64,000 nucleotides of DNA from Plenodomus lindquistii (Eukaryota; Ascomycota; Dothideomycetes; Pleosporales; Leptosphaeriaceae): assembly GCA_025504975.1 (NCBI GenBank), contig JANUWI010000005.1, positions 1,488,001-1,552,000 on the forward strand. Direction: 5' to 3'. Below the pieces are notes generated by a model, which ran no database searches, had not been told where the DNA came from, and saw nothing but the letters and a program-made list of their open reading frames with translations. The translations under genes and the position numbers were made by a program. Each line of letters starts with the position of its first letter. Position 1 is the first letter of the stretch. Positions 59,863 through 64,000 of this stretch are shown here, piece by piece.

Positions 59863-62800
59863 AAGTATTTAATTATAAAATAAATATAGCTTACTATAAA
59901 TAAAGTAGTTTAAAATTTTTAGTTTTATTTTAAAATAATTATAGTTTTAAAAAGCTCTTATTATAGTCTAAAAGTCTTAATAATATTTCGCGTATTAGAA
60001 AAAATAAAACTACTAAAAAGAATACTATAGAAAGCTCTAATAAAAAGTAGTATTTTTATAAAAATATTTATTAATAGCTAGTAACTAATTACTAAAAGTT
60101 CTAGACTACTTTTACTAGTAAACTTTCTATTATAAATAATACTACTAGATTTAAAATTCTAAAGTATTTACATTAACTAATAAATAGTACCCTAAAATTA
60201 GCTATAGCTAAAAAAAATTTAAAAAAGTTAAAAAGTTATAAAAGGTATTAAATTAGTTACTTTTCTAGAAAATAGAGTAGCTTTTTTAAAAGATTTATAT
60301 TTATTTAAATATAAACCTAATAAATTTTATTTTATAATAGATTATAACGCCTACCTACTTTTAAAAAGTATAATTTTTAATAGTAGAGTAGTACTATACC
60401 TAGTAAACTCTATAAATAAACTAACTCTAGAATTTTTTAAAAAAAGTATTTTTTTTCAAATAGTAGAAATAGAAATAAAAGCTTTTTCTATTAAAAGTAA
60501 AAGTATTTAAATTTTTTAAAATACTTTTAATAGACCTAAAAAGAAGTATATAGAGAATTTTACGCTTTATAGTATTATAGAAGTAAAAGGTTTTTATATA
60601 AATGTAATTTTAGAAGTATTTTTAGTTAAAATAGATATAAAGTATATTAGATATAATAGTACTACCCTATATATAGAGACTAGAGATTAGAGTTTAGTTA
60701 CTATAGAGTTTATATTAAAATATAACTTTATTTTCATTAAATATAAACTAGCTACTATTTTTTATCTAATTATAATAGCTATAAATAATATAAAATAAAT
60801 ACTATACTTTTAAAAAAATTATTTATAAGTTAATACTAAAAAGCTTTAGTATGCCTAAATAGGCTATTTAAAGCTAGAAGCTTTTTAAATACTAGTCTAG
60901 AATATTTAAAATATCTAAATAAAAGGTATAGTAAAAAAATAATATAAGTACTACTTTATAGTATATATTTAGTAGATTATAATTTAGTAATAAAAAAAAT
61001 GCCTATATTTATATTTCTATATATTATAGAATCTATTTAATATACTAATTAAATGCTTAAAAAAGTATTAGATAATACTACTAAAAAATAACTATAGTAG
61101 TAAAATCTATATTTACTACTTTTAAAGTTTAATACTACTAGAAATTATAAAAGTATTTAAAAACTTTATAGAGTTTTTTAAAATTTAATATAAACTAAAA
61201 ATAGTAAAGTTTATTTAGAATAATAATACTACTACTAGACTTTAGTAAAGAGTATTATAGTTTAAAAGCTAGATAAAAAAGTGTAGAATAGAGATTATTA
61301 TAGTTTTTTTCTATATTTCCTAGCTAAATAGAGGTATAGAAAAAGTAGAGTATAAAATTATTACGAAAAAAATTAAAATAAAAAATAAGTAAACTTTTCT
61401 AGTAAAATCTATTTTAAAGTATTATATATAGAAGCCTAGCTTTATAATATAAACCTATTATATACTTATAATTTTTACTTTTTAAATAAAAAATTAGATT
61501 TTTAGTTTTACAAGTATTTTTACTAGTATAAACTAGAAAAAGTATATAATACTACTACTAATCTATATTTTAATTAGAGTAGTATATACGCGTATAGGTA
61601 TTAAATATACCTAGTAAATAGAAATTATAAAGTAAATTACTAGAAAAAAGTTTTAAAGTTACTGTAAAAAAGTATATTAGATATATAGTATAATATAAAG
61701 TATCTATTATTTATAGAATATTAAAATCTACTTAAAATAAAGTAATTTTAATTTATAACGTTATTTTTAATAAAATACTTTTTTATAAAAATTTAGAAAA
61801 GTATATTTTAAAAAAGTAAGTAAAGTAGTTTATTATACTTTTTTATAAAACTAAAATCTATAATATAAGTAAAGTATTTAATAATATAAATAATTTACTC
61901 TAGAATACTAGATATAAATAAAAGGTAAAAAGTAAAATAGAGCTTTTCTAGCCTATTTAGAAGCTAGAGAGTAAAAATTCTAGATATATAGAATTAGTTA
62001 GAGGCTAGATATTAACTACTATAGATTTAGCATTAGCTTTTTTACGTAGATTTAGCTTAGCTAGCTAACTCTAGAAAAACTATAAACAATAAAGCTTTAT
62101 ACTAGATTTTAAAACTCTAGAGTTTATACCTAAACCTAAAATATACTAGAAAATATTAAAATTAAAATAGCCTAGTTTAGATTAGTTAAATAGCTTCTAG
62201 AATTAGTAAAACTTTAAAAATAATAGCTTATAAACTAAATTACTAATAATTTTATAAAAGAAAGTGCTAGAAATATAAATTATTTAGTTTACTATTTAGA
62301 AAATATATTACCTATAGCTTAGAATAAAATTGTAGAAAATCTCTAAATATGTAAATCTAAAAAGTAGTATAAAAAAAACTTCTACTAATTTAGAAAAAGC
62401 TCTAAAGTTAGAAATTATAGAGATTTTAAAAGAATAAAAATAATAGAAGCTTATTATAGATATACTCTATACTCTATAGTATAAAATAAAATATTATTTA
62501 TAATAGAATACTTTTTAAAAAATACGTCTAGAGTAAAAAAATAGTTATAGTATATATAGTAATTATAGCTACTCTATAACTAGAAAAAACTCTACTATAT
62601 CTACTACTAGAAAAAGAAGTCTATTAGAACTTTTTTTTTTAAAAGACTAGAAACATAGAAAAATCTTTTTAACTATCTATATAAAAAGCTTTTTAGATAA
62701 GTAATAATTAAAAAGATTAATATTCTTTTTATTATAAAAATCTAGAAAGTAATTAATTAAGTAGATGTAAAAAAAATAAATACTTTTTTTTAAATAGGTT

Positions 62801-63215
62801 TTTATATATAAAGTAGACTAGAATAGCTACTTTATTAAATATAAAGCTTATATTATAGTATAAAGAAATCTCTAAATAGTAGATATACTCTAGTTAATAT
62901 ACAATTTTATATTTATAGCTTAATAATTTAAGTCTACTATAGTAATAGTAGTAAAGTTTAATCTAGAAACTTAGTAGTTTAATATTATAAAAGCTTTTTT
63001 TAATACTATAAATATAGAATATCTAGCTACCTACTATAAGCTTTCTAATAGCTTTAAATAGAATAGAAAGTACGTAATACTTAGAAAAGTACTATATAGA
63101 TTAAAAAACTCTTCTCTACTCTAGTATAGAGGAAAACTATACTATACTCTAGTATAGATAGCTTAATACTAAATTAGTAAAAAGTAGATTATTAAATAAC
63201 TAAAAAAAAGTATCT
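59863..63215 (+). mobile_element. Copia-2, Ty1/copia relic
   Basis: Plus-strand reading through many stops gives the copia post-integrase block near 61690-61810 (SIIYRILKS then YNVIFNKILFYKNLEKYI, for IYRIWNPS and RNVIFNEDLFYKNLEEYI), a DLALAFL and FIPKPK stretch near 62020-62145, and reverse transcriptase near 62815-63150 (KYKAYIIV, FNLET, KVLYRLKNSSLLQYR for RALYGLRDSPLLWYR). The YVDD block is not visible, so the right end is probably truncated near 63215. LTRs were not found. A different family from Copia-1 by sequence and on the opposite strand. Confidence 0.72.
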
Positions 63216-64000
63216 ACTATTTCTAATAGAACTTTAAATTGCTATTTACTAGTTCTACTCTATTTATATTACCTTTTTAAAAGCTACTTAGGCCTCTATA
63301 CTATATATTTCTACTATATTTCTTTTTTTACCTAGAATATAAGCCTTTTCTAAAATAGTAGCTATATTAGAGGCTAATAATGTATTTATTAACTCTAATT
63401 AGTTTTTAATTAACTACTAATTTATTTAAAAGCGTATTAGTATACCTAAAATATAAATAAAAACACTTTAATACTATAAAATCTATTACTAACTAAAAGA
63501 AACCTATCTAAAATTACTATATCTAATTTACTTTAAATTACACCTAAAACCTCTAATTAGTTTCTAGACTAGGAAGTAAAATTACCTAGGTAGATTTTTA
63601 TTTACTTTTATTTTATATTTTTAACTACGTGTTATTTACTAGCCTCTAGTTAGCTACTTAAATTATAATTATAAAGTAGGTAAAAACTACTATTACTTTA
63701 AAAAGCTAGATAATTATTTTAAACGCTAAAAAGTAAACGCTTTACTATTTATTAAAAAACCTTTTCTCTCTAGCTTGTTTTATTTTTATTTTTTTACTTT
63801 TAATACTTTTTTTTTAATAGCTTTTAAATTTTAATTATCTCTAACTTTTTTGTTTTTCTAGCCTTTAAATTTACTTTAATACCTACTTAATACTTTTTTT
63901 TTCTCTAATAACTACTTACTAACTATAGCTATAGTTACTTCTATTTCTAGTAGTTTAGATAATAGTACTAGTAGTAATAACCTTCTAAATAGTAGTTTTC
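63216..64000. repeat. Unclassified RIP-mutated sequence at the right edge
   Basis: AT-rich, pyrimidine-biased on the plus strand, stops in all frames. Neither copia nor Gypsy motifs could be read. It continues beyond the window. Confidence 0.45.

Larger units (their letters stand above)
8379..64000. other. AT-rich RIP-mutated transposon compartment
   Basis: From about 8378 to the window end the sequence is built of TA, CT and AG steps. CA, TG, CC and GG are rare, CG somewhat less so, and stop codons occur in every frame. This is what cytosine mutation, mainly at CpA on both strands of duplicated DNA, produces. All recognisable content is transposon, and identifiable reading frames show Trp and Gln turned to stops and Asp, Glu and Gly turned to Asn, Lys and Ser. 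I could not compute indices; a TpA/ApT ratio well above 1 across the region would confirm it. Confidence 0.95.

Noticed and set aside
8379..64000. AT-rich block as mitochondrial DNA or a centromere
   Set aside because: Mitochondrial genes would be intact, and here every frame is broken by directional CpA changes in nuclear transposons. A centromeric role cannot be excluded but nothing in the sequence supports it specifically.
8379..64000. CRISPR array or tRNA/rRNA genes in the repeat block
   Set aside because: Repeats are dispersed transposon copies with TIRs or LTRs, and no cloverleaf or conserved rRNA segment was seen.

Overview
The window suggests a filamentous ascomycete (Pezizomycotina, probably a Dothideomycete; the order is not proven by the sequence). 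The signs are short spliceosomal introns, pyrimidine-rich leaders, fungal-type NOG2, ILV1, FAH-family and mS26-like proteins, and a two-compartment genome. About 8.4 kb of balanced, gene-dense DNA abuts, within a few tens of bases, about 55.6 kb of extremely AT-rich DNA. In that DNA CpA/TpG, CC and GG are nearly gone while CpT/ApG persist, which is the signature of repeat-induced point mutation (RIP).

Gene block (1-8378). A possible minus-strand gene start lies at the left edge. Then come a mitochondrial small-subunit ribosomal protein like mS26/Pet123 (-), diverging from NOG2 (+, 5 exons, 60S biogenesis GTPase), a fumarylacetoacetate-hydrolase family enzyme (+, 2 exons), and tail-to-tail with it threonine dehydratase ILV1 (-, single exon). 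The 355-bp second intron of NOG2 carries an H/ACA hairpin whose two guide arms match the LSU rRNA site of yeast snR191. In yeast snR191 also lives in the NOG2 intron, so host gene and guide appear conserved together.

RIP compartment (8379-64000). No intact gene is visible; the region is a stack of nested transposons that can be resolved from LTRs, target duplications and empty sites. Gypsy-1 (Ty3/Gypsy, LTR about 410-420 bp) has complete copies at 10750-23005 (target duplication ACTAG) and 47766-59857 (TTATT), an inverted partial copy at about 30978-44760 and a fragment at 44942-46356. Gypsy-2 (34124-41605, LTR 176 bp, duplication GCTAG) sits inside the third copy. Copia-1 (16657-21845, LTR 189 bp) sits inside the first; a second copia relic ends the window. 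At least eight 1.84-1.86-kb Fot1/pogo-type DNA transposons with TA duplications have landed in these elements and in one another. A 738-bp non-autonomous element is present twice and is far less mutated than its surroundings.

Several events can be ordered. Gypsy-1 copies came first, then the Fot1, copia and Gypsy-2 insertions, with heavy RIP of nearly all of them; the 738-bp element is probably a late arrival. Two Fot1 elements have mismatched ends and sit exactly at large internal deletions of their Gypsy-1 hosts, which points to recombination between Fot1 copies. I found no CRISPR array, tRNA, rRNA or telomere repeat.
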